A stretch of DNA of 64,000 nucleotides from Bradyrhizobium sp. B124. Its GTDB lineage: Bacteria; Pseudomonadota; Alphaproteobacteria; Rhizobiales; Xanthobacteraceae. Made by a program: the position numbers and the translations under genes. How positions within the stretch are numbered: position 1 is the first letter of the stretch; each line of letters starts with the position of its first letter. Location of the stretch: positions 6,452,001 to 6,516,000 of the forward strand of contig NZ_CP152413.1 of the NCBI RefSeq assembly GCF_038967635.1. The letters run 5' to 3'. Shown piece by piece: positions 28,907-40,515 of the stretch. The notes under the pieces are model-generated. The model saw only the letters and a list, made by a program, of their open reading frames with translations. It was not told the origin of the DNA and did no database searches.

Positions 28907-28910
28907 GCAG

Positions 28911-29672
28911 ATGAACGTCATGGATACCCGCGCCACTTCGGCCATGCTCTATCTCGACGGCGTGCACGTCTCGTTCGACGGTTTTCACGCCATCAACAAT
29001 CTGTCGCTGACGCTCGCGCCCGGCGAGATGCGCGCGATCATCGGCCCGAACGGCGCCGGCAAGACCACGATGATGGACATCATCACCGGCAAGACCAAGC
29101 CGGACGAGGGCACCGTGTTGTTCGACGGCACCGTCGACCTGACCCGGCTCGACGAGACCCGCATCGCCGAGCTCGGCATCGGCCGCAAATTCCAGAAGCC
29201 GACGGTGTTCGAGAGCCAAACTGTGCAGGACAATTTGCTGCTCGCGCTCAATGTCGATCATTCTGTGCGCGGCACGCTGTTCTGGCGCGGCAGCAAGGCG
29301 GAGTCCGAGCGCATCGACAAGGTGCTGGAGACCATCCGCCTGACCGATGCGCGCAACCGCCTCGCCGGCAGCCTGTCGCACGGCCAGAAGCAGTGGCTCG
29401 AGATCGGCATGCTGCTGGCGCAGGACCCCAAGGTGCTGCTGGTCGACGAGCCGGTCGCCGGCATGACCGATGTCGAGACCCATCTGACTGCGGAGCTACT
29501 CAAAGAGATCAACAAGAACCACACCATCATGGTGGTCGAGCACGACATGACCTTCGTGCGCGAGCTCGGCGTCAAGGTGACCTGCCTGCACGAAGGCACG
29601 GTGCTCGCCGAAGGTTCGATCGACCAGGTGTCGTCGAACGAGCGGGTGGTCGAAGTGTATCTGGGGCGCTAG
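28911..29672 (+). CDS. urtD: Urea ABC transporter ATPase UrtD
   Basis: 253 residues, a LivG-like ABC ATPase. Walker A GPNGAGKTTMMD lies near residue 45, the signature LSHGQKQWLEIGMLL near 155 with Walker B LLVDEPVAGM, and the switch His in VVEHDM. The HGQ signature variant is usual in UrtD. The start at 28911 follows the urtC stop by 4 bp; the longer frame would lie inside urtC. Confidence 0.95.
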   Translation: MNVMDTRATSAMLYLDGVHVSFDGFHAINNLSLTLAPGEMRAIIGPNGAGKTTMMDIITGKTKPDEGTVLFDGTVDLTRLDETRIAELGIGRKFQKPTVFESQTVQDNLLLALNVDHSVRGTLFWRGSKAESERIDKVLETIRLTDARNRLAGSLSHGQKQWLEIGMLLAQDPKVLLVDEPVAGMTDVETHLTAELLKEINKNHTIMVVEHDMTFVRELGVKVTCLHEGTVLAEGSIDQVSSNERVVEVYLGR

Positions 29673-29675
29673 GCG

Positions 29676-30371
29676 ATGCTGAAGATCGACAACATCAACC
29701 TCTATTACGGCGCGGCGCAGGCGCTGCGCGGCGTGTCGCTGACCGCCGAGCCGGGCAAGGTCACCTGCGTGCTCGGCCGCAACGGCGTCGGCAAGACCTC
29801 GCTGCTGCGCGCCATGGTTGGCCAGTATCCGATCGCCTCCGGTGCGATCAATTTCGACGGCAAGGACATCACCGCGTTAAAGCCCTATGAGCGGGCGCGG
29901 TGCGGCATCGGCTTCGTGCCGCAGGGCCGCGAGATCTTCCCGTTGCTGACGGTGGAGGAAAACCTCAAGACCGGATTCGGCCCGCTGAAGCGCGAGGACC
30001 GCAACATCCCCGACGACGTGTTCTCGCTCTTCCCGGTGCTGCAGACCATGCTGGGCCGCCGCGGCGGCGACCTCTCCGGCGGCCAGCAGCAGCAGCTCGC
30101 GATCGGCCGCGCGCTGGTGATGCGGCCAAAGCTCCTGCTGCTCGACGAGCCGACTGAAGGCATCCAGCCCTCGATCATCAAGGACATCGGCCGCGCGATT
30201 TCCTATCTGCGCAACCTCGGCAACATCGCAATCGTGCTGGTCGAACAATATCTCGACTTTGCCTGCGAACTCGGCGACAGTTTTGCCGTGATGGACCGGG
30301 GTGCGGTAAAGTATGCCTGCGATCGCGCAAGCCTCGATCCCGCCGAGATCAGCCGCCAGATGGCGCTGTGA
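29676..30371 (+). CDS. urtE: Urea ABC transporter ATPase UrtE
   Basis: 231 residues, a LivF-like ABC ATPase. Walker A GRNGVGKTSLLR lies near residue 36, the signature LSGGQQQQLAIGRAL near 135 and Walker B LLLLDEPTEGI. It starts 3 bp after urtD. It is the last transporter gene; ureD follows after 51 bp with no terminator, so urt and ure probably share a transcript. Confidence 0.95.
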   Translation: MLKIDNINLYYGAAQALRGVSLTAEPGKVTCVLGRNGVGKTSLLRAMVGQYPIASGAINFDGKDITALKPYERARCGIGFVPQGREIFPLLTVEENLKTGFGPLKREDRNIPDDVFSLFPVLQTMLGRRGGDLSGGQQQQLAIGRALVMRPKLLLLDEPTEGIQPSIIKDIGRAISYLRNLGNIAIVLVEQYLDFACELGDSFAVMDRGAVKYACDRASLDPAEISRQMAL

Positions 30372-30422
30372 AGATGGTGTGACGCCGCCGCGCGCGGCGT
30401 GAGTCAAGGGAGCGTCGGGGGA

Positions 30423-31355
<933 letters not shown>

Positions 31356-31383
31356 ACCTTTCAAGAACGATCAGAGTGCTCGC

Positions 31384-31686
31384 ATGAATCTGTCTCCCCG
31401 CGAAAAGGACAAGCTCCTGGTTTCGATGGCGGCCATGGTGGCGCGCCGCCGGCTTGAGCGTGGCGTCAAGCTGAACCATCCCGAAGCGGTGGCGCTGATC
31501 ACCGATTATATCGTCGAGGGCGCGCGCGACGGCCGCACCGTCGCCGAGCTGATGCAGGCCGGCGCGAAGGTCCTGACCCGCGCGCAGGTGATGGATGGCA
31601 TCCCGGAGATGATCCACGACATCCAGGTCGAAGCGACATTTCCCGACGGCACCAAGCTCGTCACCGTGCACGAACCGATCCGATAG
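31384..31686 (+). CDS. ureA: Urease gamma subunit
   Basis: 100 residues, the usual length. Conserved stretches are [37 protein letters not shown] and [25 protein letters not shown]. It is a structural subunit of the nickel urease. It starts 28 bp after ureD, and ureB follows after 9 bp. Confidence 0.97.
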   Translation: MNLSPREKDKLLVSMAAMVARRRLERGVKLNHPEAVALITDYIVEGARDGRTVAELMQAGAKVLTRAQVMDGIPEMIHDIQVEATFPDGTKLVTVHEPIR

Positions 31687-31695
31687 GAGCGCGAC

Positions 31696-32001
31696 ATGAT
31701 CCCCGGCGAACTCTTCATCAAGGACGGCGAGATCGAGCTCAATGCCGGCCGCAAGACCGTGACGCTGTCGGTCGCCAACACCGGCGACCGCCCGATCCAG
31801 GTCGGCTCGCACTATCATTTCTTCGAGACCAACCCGGCGCTGAAATTCGACCGTAAGAAAGCCCGCGGCATGCGCCTCGACATCGCCGCCGGCACCGCCG
31901 TCCGCTTCGAACCCGGCCAGACCCGCGACGTCCACCTTGTGGCACTCGCCGGCAAGCGCGTGATCTACGGTTTTCGAGCCGAGGTGAAGGGGAAGTTGTA
32001 G
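31696..32001 (+). CDS. ureB: Urease beta subunit
   Basis: 101 residues. Conserved stretches are [40 protein letters not shown] and the C-terminal [16 protein letters not shown]. It is a structural subunit of urease. It lies between ureA and an HD-hydrolase gene, with a GGAG ribosome-binding site. Confidence 0.97.
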   Translation: MIPGELFIKDGEIELNAGRKTVTLSVANTGDRPIQVGSHYHFFETNPALKFDRKKARGMRLDIAAGTAVRFEPGQTRDVHLVALAGKRVIYGFRAEVKGKL

Positions 32002-32006
32002 GCCCG

Positions 32007-32561
32007 ATGCTTCCCGCGCTACGCATGGTCTCCGAAGCTGCCGAGCTTGCTGCGCACCGTCACAACGGCATGGCGCGCAAGGGGCGGGGGAACGAGCCGT
32101 ACATCAATCATCTGGCCGAGGTCGCGAACCTGCTGGCGCAGGTGACCGATGGTGCCGATGCCGAGCTGGTGGCGGCCGGCTGGCTGCACGACACCATCGA
32201 GGACACCGAGACCACGCGCGAGGAACTCGCGGAGAAATTCAGCGAACGCGTTGCCGCGCTGGTGGTCGAATGCACCGACGACATGAGCCTGCCAAAGGCC
32301 GTGCGCCGGCAAAAGCAGATCGAGGACGCTTCGCACAAGTCGCCCGGCGCAAAGCTGATCAAGACCGCCGACAAGGTCAGCAATATCGGCGCGCGGATCG
32401 TGCCGCATCCAAACAACGACGAGCGCGACGATCTCGCCGACTATGCGGCCTGGGCCGACAAGGTCGTTGCCGGTTGCCGGGGGATCAATCCGCGGCTCGA
32501 CCGCATTTTCGACGACACCATTGCGCGCGCCAAGGCCGCGCTGGCTGAAACTGGGGGCTGA
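32007..32561 (+). CDS. HD-domain hydrolase, MESH1-like small alarmone hydrolase type
   Basis: 184 residues. It is made up almost wholly of an HD domain like that of the RelA/SpoT hydrolase half: H35 (PYINH), H61-D62 with E65 and D66 (LHDTIEDT), and D122 with N126 ([10 protein letters not shown]). These are the metal-binding and catalytic residues of MESH1-type enzymes, even at matching positions. MESH1 enzymes remove the 3'-pyrophosphate from (p)ppGpp, and the animal enzyme also acts on NADPH. No synthetase or regulatory domain follows. The gene sits 5 bp after ureB and 1 bp before ureC, so it is made with urease. Its true substrate is unknown. Confidence 0.85.
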   Translation: MLPALRMVSEAAELAAHRHNGMARKGRGNEPYINHLAEVANLLAQVTDGADAELVAAGWLHDTIEDTETTREELAEKFSERVAALVVECTDDMSLPKAVRRQKQIEDASHKSPGAKLIKTADKVSNIGARIVPHPNNDERDDLADYAAWADKVVAGCRGINPRLDRIFDDTIARAKAALAETGG

Positions 32562-32562
32562 T

Positions 32563-34278
<1,716 letters not shown>

Positions 34279-34293
34279 AACCACTCCCGGTAA

Positions 34294-34354
34294 CTGGAGC
34301 GTTTTCGAGCGAAGTGGATTTCCGGTTCGCGGAAAGAAAACGCGTCAAGACAAG
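34294..34354. repeat. Type A dispersed repeat between ureC and ABM genes
   Basis: It contains GAGCGTTTTCGAGCGAAGTG, then a variant centre (GGATTTCCGGTTCGCGGAA), then AAGAAAACGCGTCAA. It lacks the second half seen in the 53032 copy. It lies within the presumed ure transcript and may form a hairpin separating ureC from the downstream genes. Confidence 0.85.
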
Positions 34355-34389
34355 ACCCAAGCCAGAACAGAAAACCGGGAGGAATTTCC

Positions 34390-34689
34390 GTGATTTACGT
34401 CGTTGCCACACTGACCATCAAGCCCGAGACCCGCGCCGAATTCATCGCTGCGGCGACGGCCTGCATCAAGGAAACCCGCAAGGAGCCCGGCAACATCGCC
34501 TACGACTTGCACGAGAGCGTCACCGACCACAGCAAGATGGTGTTCGTCGAGCAGTGGGAGAACGCCGAGGCGCTGGTGCCGCATCGCACCGCCGAGCACA
34601 TGAAGACGTTCGGCCGCGTTGCGGTGAAGTGCATGGCCGCGCCGCCGAAGATCGAGGTGATCACGCCCGAGAAGGTCGACGTCCGCTAA
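34390..34689 (+). CDS. ABM-domain (YgiN-like quinol monooxygenase) protein 1
   Basis: 99 residues with a GTG start behind a GGGAGG site. It is a single antibiotic-biosynthesis-monooxygenase domain of the ferredoxin-like fold (MIYVVATLTIKPETRAEFIAAATACIKETRKEPGNIAYDL, VFVEQWENAEAL, HMKTFG). Members are small dimeric enzymes acting on quinols or other aromatic compounds without a cofactor, but many have no known substrate. It is a tandem paralogue of the next gene, between ureC and ureE. No link to urease is established. Confidence 0.88.
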   Translation: MIYVVATLTIKPETRAEFIAAATACIKETRKEPGNIAYDLHESVTDHSKMVFVEQWENAEALVPHRTAEHMKTFGRVAVKCMAAPPKIEVITPEKVDVR

Positions 34690-34714
34690 CAAGAACAAGA
34701 ACGGGAGAAACACC

Positions 34715-35014
34715 ATGATCTATGTCATCGCCACCACGCCGATGAAGCCCGAGAACAAGGACGACTTCATCAGGGGACACAAGGCGTGCATCGCCGAGAC
34801 CCACAAGGAGAAGGGCTGCCTCTCCTACGAGGGCCATGTCAGCGTCAATGATCCCAATCTGTATGTGGTGGTCGAGCGCTGGGAAACCCGCGACGACCTG
34901 ACCGCGCACAGCAAGGCGCCGCACATGAAGGTGTGGCGCGAATATTCCGCCGAAATGAAGACGGGCCCGACGGTGATCGAGATCATCAGCGACGCCAAGG
35001 TTCAGAAGCTCTGA
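34715..35014 (+). CDS. ABM-domain (YgiN-like quinol monooxygenase) protein 2
   Basis: 99 residues, paralogous to the preceding gene and of the same length ([60 protein letters not shown]). A GGGAG site precedes the ATG. The pair probably arose by tandem duplication and could form a heterodimer. The ureE start follows 8 bp after its stop. Confidence 0.88.
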   Translation: MIYVIATTPMKPENKDDFIRGHKACIAETHKEKGCLSYEGHVSVNDPNLYVVVERWETRDDLTAHSKAPHMKVWREYSAEMKTGPTVIEIISDAKVQKL

Positions 35015-35022
35015 GGCAAACG

Positions 35023-35652
35023 ATGATCCGCGCAACCAAAGTCCTGGGACAGCATCGCTGGACAGAAGCGGCAGCCGACACCGTCGTGCTCGATTTCGAC
35101 GACCGGCACCGGCGGCGAATGGCAATGACCGGGACGCGCGGGCTCGAATTCCTGCTCGATCTCGAAAACGCCGTCGCGCTGCGCGGCGGCGACGCAATGG
35201 TGCTGGAGGACGGCCGCCTCATCGAGGTGGTCGCTGCTCCAGAGCCGCTCGCGGAAATCCGCGGCAGCGATCCGCATCATCTGATCCGGGTCGCCTGGCA
35301 TCTTGGCAATCGCCATCTCCCGACGCAGATCATGCCGAAGGGCCTGCGCATTCGCAGGGATCACGTGATCGAGGCGATGGTGAAGGGGTTAGGGGCCCGT
35401 GTCATCGAGATCGAGGCGCCGTTCGATCCCGAAGGGGGCGCCTATGCCGAGCATGCGCATGCCGACGATCACGCGCATGGTCACACCGGGCACGATCATG
35501 CCCATGGCGACGCGCACGATCATGGTCACGACCACGGTGATGGACAACACCATGACCATGGGCATGACCACGACCACCACCATCATCATGATGAGCATTG
35601 CGACCATGCCCATCATCACCACGACCACTCCCATGCTCATGACCACAAATGA
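35023..35652 (+). CDS. ureE: Urease nickel metallochaperone UreE with His-rich tail
   Basis: 209 residues. The N-terminal peptide-binding domain ([16 protein letters not shown]) and the metal-binding domain ([31 protein letters not shown]) are complete. The last 67 residues hold 32 His, mostly as Asp-His and Gly-His pairs, and one Cys; such tails store or buffer nickel. UreE hands nickel to UreG and the urease active site. Its 3' end overlaps the ureF start by 14 bp. Confidence 0.96.
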   Translation: MIRATKVLGQHRWTEAAADTVVLDFDDRHRRRMAMTGTRGLEFLLDLENAVALRGGDAMVLEDGRLIEVVAAPEPLAEIRGSDPHHLIRVAWHLGNRHLPTQIMPKGLRIRRDHVIEAMVKGLGARVIEIEAPFDPEGGAYAEHAHADDHAHGHTGHDHAHGDAHDHGHDHGDGQHHDHGHDHDHHHHHDEHCDHAHHHHDHSHAHDHK

Positions 35653-36370
35653 GCCTGATCCCGCTGCGGTGCGCGGCGGGATGGCGGAGGACGAGGCGGC
35701 CGCGCTGTACCGGCTGATGACGTGGCTGTCGCCGTCCTTTCCGGTGGGGGCGTTCGCCTATTCCAGCGGCATCGAATGGGCGGTCGAGGCCGGCGACATC
35801 ACCGATGCCGCGTCGCTGCGCGGCTGGCTCGCGGCGATGCTCACCGACGGCAGCGGCTTTTGCGACGCCGTGTTCCTTGCGCAGAGCCATCGCGCGGCGT
35901 CGGAGCCCGGCTACGCGGGATTGAAGGAGATCGCTGAGCTCGCGGCCGCCTTCGTGCCGTCGCGCGAGCGGCAGCTCGAGACCACGACGCAAGGGCGCGC
36001 CTTCATCGAGATCGCGCGCGCAGCCTGGAATTCGTCCGGCCTCGACGCGATGATCGCGGCCTGCGGCGGGCCGATCGTGTACCCGGTCGCGGTCGGTATC
36101 GTCAGCGCTGCGCATGGCATCCGGCTGGCGCCGTCGCTGCATGCCTTCCTGCATGCCGTGCTCTCGAACTGGATTTCCGCAGGCAGCCGGCTGATCCCGC
36201 TCGGCCAGACCGACAGCCAGCGCGTGCTGGCCGATCTCGAGCCGGTCGTTGCCGCGACCGCGGCGCGGGCCAACGCAGCCTCGCTCGACGATCTCGGCAG
36301 CGCGACCTTTCGGGCCGACCTCGCTAGTCTGCGTCATGAGACACAGTACACGAGGCTGTTCCGGTCATGA
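35639..36370 (+). CDS. ureF: Urease accessory protein UreF
   Basis: 243 residues from the ATG at 35639, inside the last His codons of ureE; a Met at 35680 is an alternative. Conserved UreF stretches are [36 protein letters not shown] and [22 protein letters not shown]. UreF joins UreD and UreG in the urease activation complex. A repeat of about 140 bp separates it from ureG. Confidence 0.94.
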   Translation: MTTNEPDPAAVRGGMAEDEAAALYRLMTWLSPSFPVGAFAYSSGIEWAVEAGDITDAASLRGWLAAMLTDGSGFCDAVFLAQSHRAASEPGYAGLKEIAELAAAFVPSRERQLETTTQGRAFIEIARAAWNSSGLDAMIAACGGPIVYPVAVGIVSAAHGIRLAPSLHAFLHAVLSNWISAGSRLIPLGQTDSQRVLADLEPVVAATAARANAASLDDLGSATFRADLASLRHETQYTRLFRS

Positions 36371-36383
36371 TGCGCGCTCCGCT

Positions 36384-36525
36384 GTCGTCCCGGCGAAGGC
36401 CGGGACCCATAACCACTGGCCTTCGTGGTTATGCAAGACTGCGGCCCCAGCCTCGCGCAACAATTGAATTCGGTGGCAATGGGTCCCGGCCCCCGTGCGC
36501 AATCGCGCACTAGGCCGGGACGACG
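36384..36525. repeat. Type B dispersed palindromic repeat between ureF and ureG
   Basis: It begins GTCGTCCCGGCGAAGGCCGG and ends with the inverted GGCCGGGACGAC. Inside is a second pair, GGGACCCAT / ATGGGTCCC, and a small AACCAC / GTGGTT hairpin. The layout is that of the long palindromic elements common in Bradyrhizobium intergenic regions. It interrupts an otherwise tightly packed operon. Confidence 0.88.
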
Positions 36526-36544
36526 ATAACGGAGAGAGCGCCTC

Positions 36545-37189
36545 ATGCCTACTTCTCATGGCCCGTTGCGCGTCGGCGTCGGCGGTCCGGTCGGCTCCGG
36601 CAAGACCGCGCTGATGGATCTGCTCTGCAAGGCGATGCGTGAGCGCTACGACATCGCCGCGATCACCAACGACATCTACACCAAATGGGATGCCGAATTT
36701 CTGGTGCGCTCCGGCTCGCTGACGCCGGACCGCATCGCCGGCGTCGAGACCGGCGGCTGCCCGCACACCGCGATCCGCGAGGACGCCTCGATGAACCTCG
36801 CTGCGGTCGCCGACATGCGGGCGAAATTCCCCGATCTCGACCTGGTCCTGATCGAATCCGGCGGCGACAATCTGGCGGCGACCTTCTCGCCGGAATTGGC
36901 GGATCTGACGATCTACGTCATCGACGTCGCCGCCGGCGACAAGATCCCCTCCAAGGGCGGCCCCGGCATCACGCGGTCCGACCTTCTGGTGATCAACAAG
37001 ATCGACCTCGCGCCCCATGTCGGCGCGTCGCTCGAGAAGATGGACACCGACGCCAGGCGGATGCGCGGCGAGCGGCCCTTCGTGATGACCAATCTGAAGA
37101 AGAGCGAGGGCCTCGACCGCATCATCAGCTTCATCGAGACCAAGGGTGGCCTTCGGTCGCAGGGTCCAGGCAAGACGGCCGCCCGTTAA
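36545..37189 (+). CDS. ureG: Urease accessory GTPase UreG
   Basis: 214 residues, a SIMIBI-class GTPase. P-loop [17 protein letters not shown] lies near residue 12, metal motif [16 protein letters not shown] (Cys-Pro-His) near 75, with [17 protein letters not shown] and the base motif [14 protein letters not shown]. It provides GTP-driven nickel transfer to urease. Last gene of the ure cluster. Confidence 0.97.
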   Translation: MPTSHGPLRVGVGGPVGSGKTALMDLLCKAMRERYDIAAITNDIYTKWDAEFLVRSGSLTPDRIAGVETGGCPHTAIREDASMNLAAVADMRAKFPDLDLVLIESGGDNLAATFSPELADLTIYVIDVAAGDKIPSKGGPGITRSDLLVINKIDLAPHVGASLEKMDTDARRMRGERPFVMTNLKKSEGLDRIISFIETKGGLRSQGPGKTAAR

Positions 37190-37576
37190 TCATTGTGGCG
37201 GACCGTGGTGCGCTTCACCGTCACCCTGAGGTGCGAGCGGAGCGAGCCTCGAAGGGTGAACGGCCCCACTGTCCGGGCCGTTCACCCTTCGAGACGCGCT
37301 TCGCGCTCCTCAGGGTGACGAACGACGAGAGGGGAGCGCACTCCGCCGCAAAAAAGCTGTGCAATCGCCGGAACAATTTCCAACTTTGACGATTAGCAAC
37401 CTTTGGTGCCGCCAAAGACCGCCGGATGGCGTCGTCGTTAATGTTGCCGACCGGCTCCTGTTGCGTACCGATGATCGCTATTCCATATTCCTTTGCGGCT
37501 GGCGTTCATCGCACCCTGATTTGTCGCCGCCCCCGCAGAAGCCAGATGCCTACCGTCCCCTTTCGCCACCCCCTGA
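37190..37576. other. Non-coding stretch between ureG and kinase gene
   Basis: About 390 bp. The first part holds a type C repeat (37220-37325). The rest has no convincing gene; short frames here lack support. The promoter of the kinase gene should lie in the last 200 bp, but no clear consensus was seen. Confidence 0.5.
37220..37325. repeat. Type C dispersed palindromic repeat after ureG
   Basis: Outer arms TCACCCTGAGG / CCTCAGGGTGA, inner arms CCTTCGAG-type and GAACGGCCC / GGGCCGTTC, forming one long cruciform-like palindrome. The block GTGCGAGCGGAGCGAGCCTC is shared with 4780-4892. It could serve as the 3' boundary of the ure transcript. Confidence 0.88.
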
Positions 37577-39253
37577 TTGCCGAGTAAGCGTGTGGTTCGA
37601 CTGGGCTTCATCGTTGCATTGATTGCGCTGATCGGAGTTCTGCTCTCCGGTCTTGCCGCCTATCGGGTGCACGATCAGGAGCTCGCAATCGACGGTATTG
37701 CGCTGGCGCGGGCGATCGACGTCCATGCCAGCCTGGTGCAGGACCGCCTGACCGAGCGCGAGCTGCTGGCGCGGGTGGCCTCTGGACTTTTCCGGACCCC
37801 GTCGATGGTGAAGGCCAACATGCTGCAGCCGCTGCGCTCGGCGATCTACGCCTTCAAGACCGATTTCGTCGTCGCCGCTTGGATCGCGCGGCTCAAGCCG
37901 AACGAGCTGACCGCGGCCGAGGCGGAGCTGAAGGCCGCCGGCTTCACCAATCCCTCGATCCGCGATTTCGACGACCAGGCGCTCGACATCAAGGCGCTCG
38001 ACAAGCCAATCAACGTGCTGATGGATGTCGAGCCGCGCAATCCGGAAACCCTGAGCATCCCGGGCCGCGCCTTCGACCGCCACTCGGTGGTCGGTCCGAT
38101 GCTGGCGCGGGCAATGGAGAACGCCAAGCCCGTGGCCTCGGACCCGGTGCCGCTGCTGCGGCAGAACGGCCCGGTCGGCGTCGTGCTCGCCGCGCCGGTG
38201 TTCCAGGAGGGTGGATCGGAGCCGGCCGGCTTCATCACCTTTTCCTACGAGCTGTCGTCGCTGATGCTGACCAACGACGATTCCTCGCTGTTCGCGGTGG
38301 CGTTGAAGGACCCGCGTGATTCCAATGACGAGTTCACCGCCAACGAGCAGGGCATCGTCACCTCGCGCGCGGTGCGCCAGGACGGCCCGCTGCCGTCGAT
38401 GGTCCGCACGGTGACGTTCGGCGGCCGGGACTGGTCGCTCGACTATTACGCCAAAAGCAACGCCACGGTACGTGCGCAGCAGACCGCGACGATCGTCGCG
38501 GCGATCGGCCTCGCGCTGACCGGCATCGTCTGCGGCCTGTTCGGCTATGTCGCCTACAACAATTTGCGCCTTAGCCGCGAGATCGAGGTCCGGATCGGCT
38601 TCGAGCGCCGGCTGACTGCGGTCATCGACGAGCTCAACCATCGGGTCAAGAACATCCTCGCGGTGATCCAGTCGATCGTGACCCGCACGCTGCGGCACGG
38701 CGCCGACATCGACGTCGCGCGCGAACTGTTGATCGGGCGCATCCACGCGATGTCGAATGTCGTCACGCTGCTCAGCGAGAGCCAGTGGCAGGGCGTCAAG
38801 CTGAAGGGCCTGTTCGAATCGCGCGCGATTCCGCATGCCGACCGGATCGCGGTGAACGGTCCCGACATCACCGTCAGCGCCCGCGCCGCGCAATCGCTGT
38901 CGCTGTTGTTTTTCGAGCTCGCCTCGCACTCCGACGAAGGGCTGTCGCTGGTCGGCAAGCATCCGCACATCGTCGCCAACTGGGAAGTCGCCGGCGAGGA
39001 TGCGGACTCGGTCTTCCATTTCCGCTGGGAGGAGTTCAACACCAGCCAGGCGACGCGGCGGGCCGACAGTGATTTCGGCCTGATCCTGCTCGACCGCGTC
39101 GCGCCGGAGGCGCTGGGCGGCGCCGCGAAGCGGTACTTCACCGACGTCTCCTATGTCTATGAGCTCACCGCGCCGATGGACACGGTGGTCGACATGACCG
39201 AGCGCGACCGCACCGAGCAGCTCTCCGCGCCGGTCCGTCCGGCGAAGAAGTAG
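37577..39253 (+). CDS. Membrane sensor kinase, HWE/HisKA_2 type, with degenerate ATP-binding box
   Basis: 558 residues from a TTG; a GTG 15 bp on is an alternative. TM1 lies near residues 8-30 and TM2 near 303-325, bracketing a periplasmic sensor region of about 270 residues. The phospho-acceptor box is ELNHRVKNILAVIQSIVTRTLR, His near residue 354, typical of HWE-family kinases. The usual N-box HELATNAAKYG is replaced by FELASHSDEG, so the Mg-binding Asn and the Lys are missing, while a G-box-like DFGLILLD remains. It may be a weak or inactive kinase. HWE kinases often signal to PhyR, encoded 7 kb away; that link is conjecture. Confidence 0.82.
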   Translation: MPSKRVVRLGFIVALIALIGVLLSGLAAYRVHDQELAIDGIALARAIDVHASLVQDRLTERELLARVASGLFRTPSMVKANMLQPLRSAIYAFKTDFVVAAWIARLKPNELTAAEAELKAAGFTNPSIRDFDDQALDIKALDKPINVLMDVEPRNPETLSIPGRAFDRHSVVGPMLARAMENAKPVASDPVPLLRQNGPVGVVLAAPVFQEGGSEPAGFITFSYELSSLMLTNDDSSLFAVALKDPRDSNDEFTANEQGIVTSRAVRQDGPLPSMVRTVTFGGRDWSLDYYAKSNATVRAQQTATIVAAIGLALTGIVCGLFGYVAYNNLRLSREIEVRIGFERRLTAVIDELNHRVKNILAVIQSIVTRTLRHGADIDVARELLIGRIHAMSNVVTLLSESQWQGVKLKGLFESRAIPHADRIAVNGPDITVSARAAQSLSLLFFELASHSDEGLSLVGKHPHIVANWEVAGEDADSVFHFRWEEFNTSQATRRADSDFGLILLDRVAPEALGGAAKRYFTDVSYVYELTAPMDTVVDMTERDRTEQLSAPVRPAKK

Positions 39254-39456
39254 AGCGCCCCACGAAGTAGATCGCCGTGGCCGCCTTAGGTTGAGTGGCT
39301 ATGTTATTGCGCGGTTTGATCGAAACCAGGCGCGCCGAGCGACGCTCAAATGATCTGTGACGGAATCCGGCATCCGTAATAGACCGCAACCGAGCGTTAA
39401 AACTTCGTTGAACATGCTTGGGCATATACCGAGCAGGATACCGTCTGAGGACCCCG

Positions 39457-40485
39457 ATGAGGCTTTGGGTCAGCCTGACCTTGCTCGCGGCAGTTTTGCC
39501 TGTCGGGCTGTCGCTTGCCTTGACCCCGGCGACGGCGCCGCGCGACCCTGCGACAATTCGTGCCAGCTATCGCCGGCCCGACGTGGTTCCCTTCCCGAGC
39601 AGCAATCCCTATTCGGAGGCGAAATCCGCGCTTGGGCAGATGCTGTTCTTCGATCCGCTGCTGTCGCGGTCCAAGACCCATTCCTGCGCGAGCTGCCACA
39701 AGCCGAGCCTGTCGTGGGCCGACGGCCTTCCGCGCGCCATCGGTGAGGATCCGAAAGGCTTGCCGATCCGTTCGCCGACGCTGATCGATGTGGCCTTCTT
39801 CGAGCCGCTGGGATGGGACGGCAAGTTCAAGGATCTCGAATCCGTTGCGTTCGGGCCGATTCTGAGCCCGATGAACCTCAACATGACCGAGCCGGAATTG
39901 ACCGCGCGTCTCGCGGCGATCCCCGGCTATGTCGATGCATTCACCCACGCGTTCGGCGACGGCGCGATCACACGGCCGAGGATCGAGCAGTCGCTGGCGA
40001 CCTTCGAGCGCTCCATCGTCGCAGGCGAAGCCCCGTTCGACCGCTGGATCAAGGGTGACGAGAGCGCGATCAGCGCAACGGCCCAGCGCGGCTTTGAGCT
40101 TTTCAACGGCAAGGGACGTTGTTCGTCCTGCCACAGCGGCCCATCCTTCTCCGACGGGTCCTTCCAGGATATCGGCACCGCCAAGGGCCACGACATCGGG
40201 CGCGGACGTTACTTTCCGACCTCGGCGAAGCTGAAATATGCGTTCAAGACCCCGACATTGCGCGACGTCGCGCGCCGTGCGCCCTACATGCACGACGGAT
40301 CGGTCGCAACGCTGGAAGATGTCATCGAGCTCTACAACAAGGGCGGGATCGAGCGGCCGAGCCGGTCGCCCGACATCAAGCCGTTGTCTCTGACGGCGGG
40401 CGAGAAGAAGGACCTCATCGCCTTCCTGCAATCCCTGACCGCCACGGCCCCGCCGGTGGCGGGGATCCCGAAATTGCCGCGCTGA
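39457..40485 (+). CDS. Di-heme cytochrome c peroxidase (MauG/CcpA family)
   Basis: 342 residues with an N-terminal signal or anchor (LWVSLTLLAAVLPVGLSLAL). Two c-heme motifs are present: CASCH at residues 77-81 and CSSCH at 222-226. Family stretches include LGQMLFFDPLLSRSKTHSCASCHKPSLSW, RSPTLIDVAFFEPLGWDG and KTPTLRDVARRAPYMHDGSVATLEDVIELYNKGG. It works in the periplasm, reducing peroxide with electrons from c-type cytochromes or cupredoxins, or oxidising a protein partner as MauG does. A cupredoxin gene 1.5 kb downstream is a possible electron partner. Confidence 0.92.
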   Translation: MRLWVSLTLLAAVLPVGLSLALTPATAPRDPATIRASYRRPDVVPFPSSNPYSEAKSALGQMLFFDPLLSRSKTHSCASCHKPSLSWADGLPRAIGEDPKGLPIRSPTLIDVAFFEPLGWDGKFKDLESVAFGPILSPMNLNMTEPELTARLAAIPGYVDAFTHAFGDGAITRPRIEQSLATFERSIVAGEAPFDRWIKGDESAISATAQRGFELFNGKGRCSSCHSGPSFSDGSFQDIGTAKGHDIGRGRYFPTSAKLKYAFKTPTLRDVARRAPYMHDGSVATLEDVIELYNKGGIERPSRSPDIKPLSLTAGEKKDLIAFLQSLTATAPPVAGIPKLPR

Positions 40486-40515
40486 ACGCAGCAGAGGGTT
40501 TGGAACGGGGGCTCG

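Noticed and set aside
36384..37325. Palindromes after ureF and ureG considered as CRISPR repeats or intrinsic terminators
   Set aside because: They are single long palindromes without regular spacing or spacers, and no U-tract follows.
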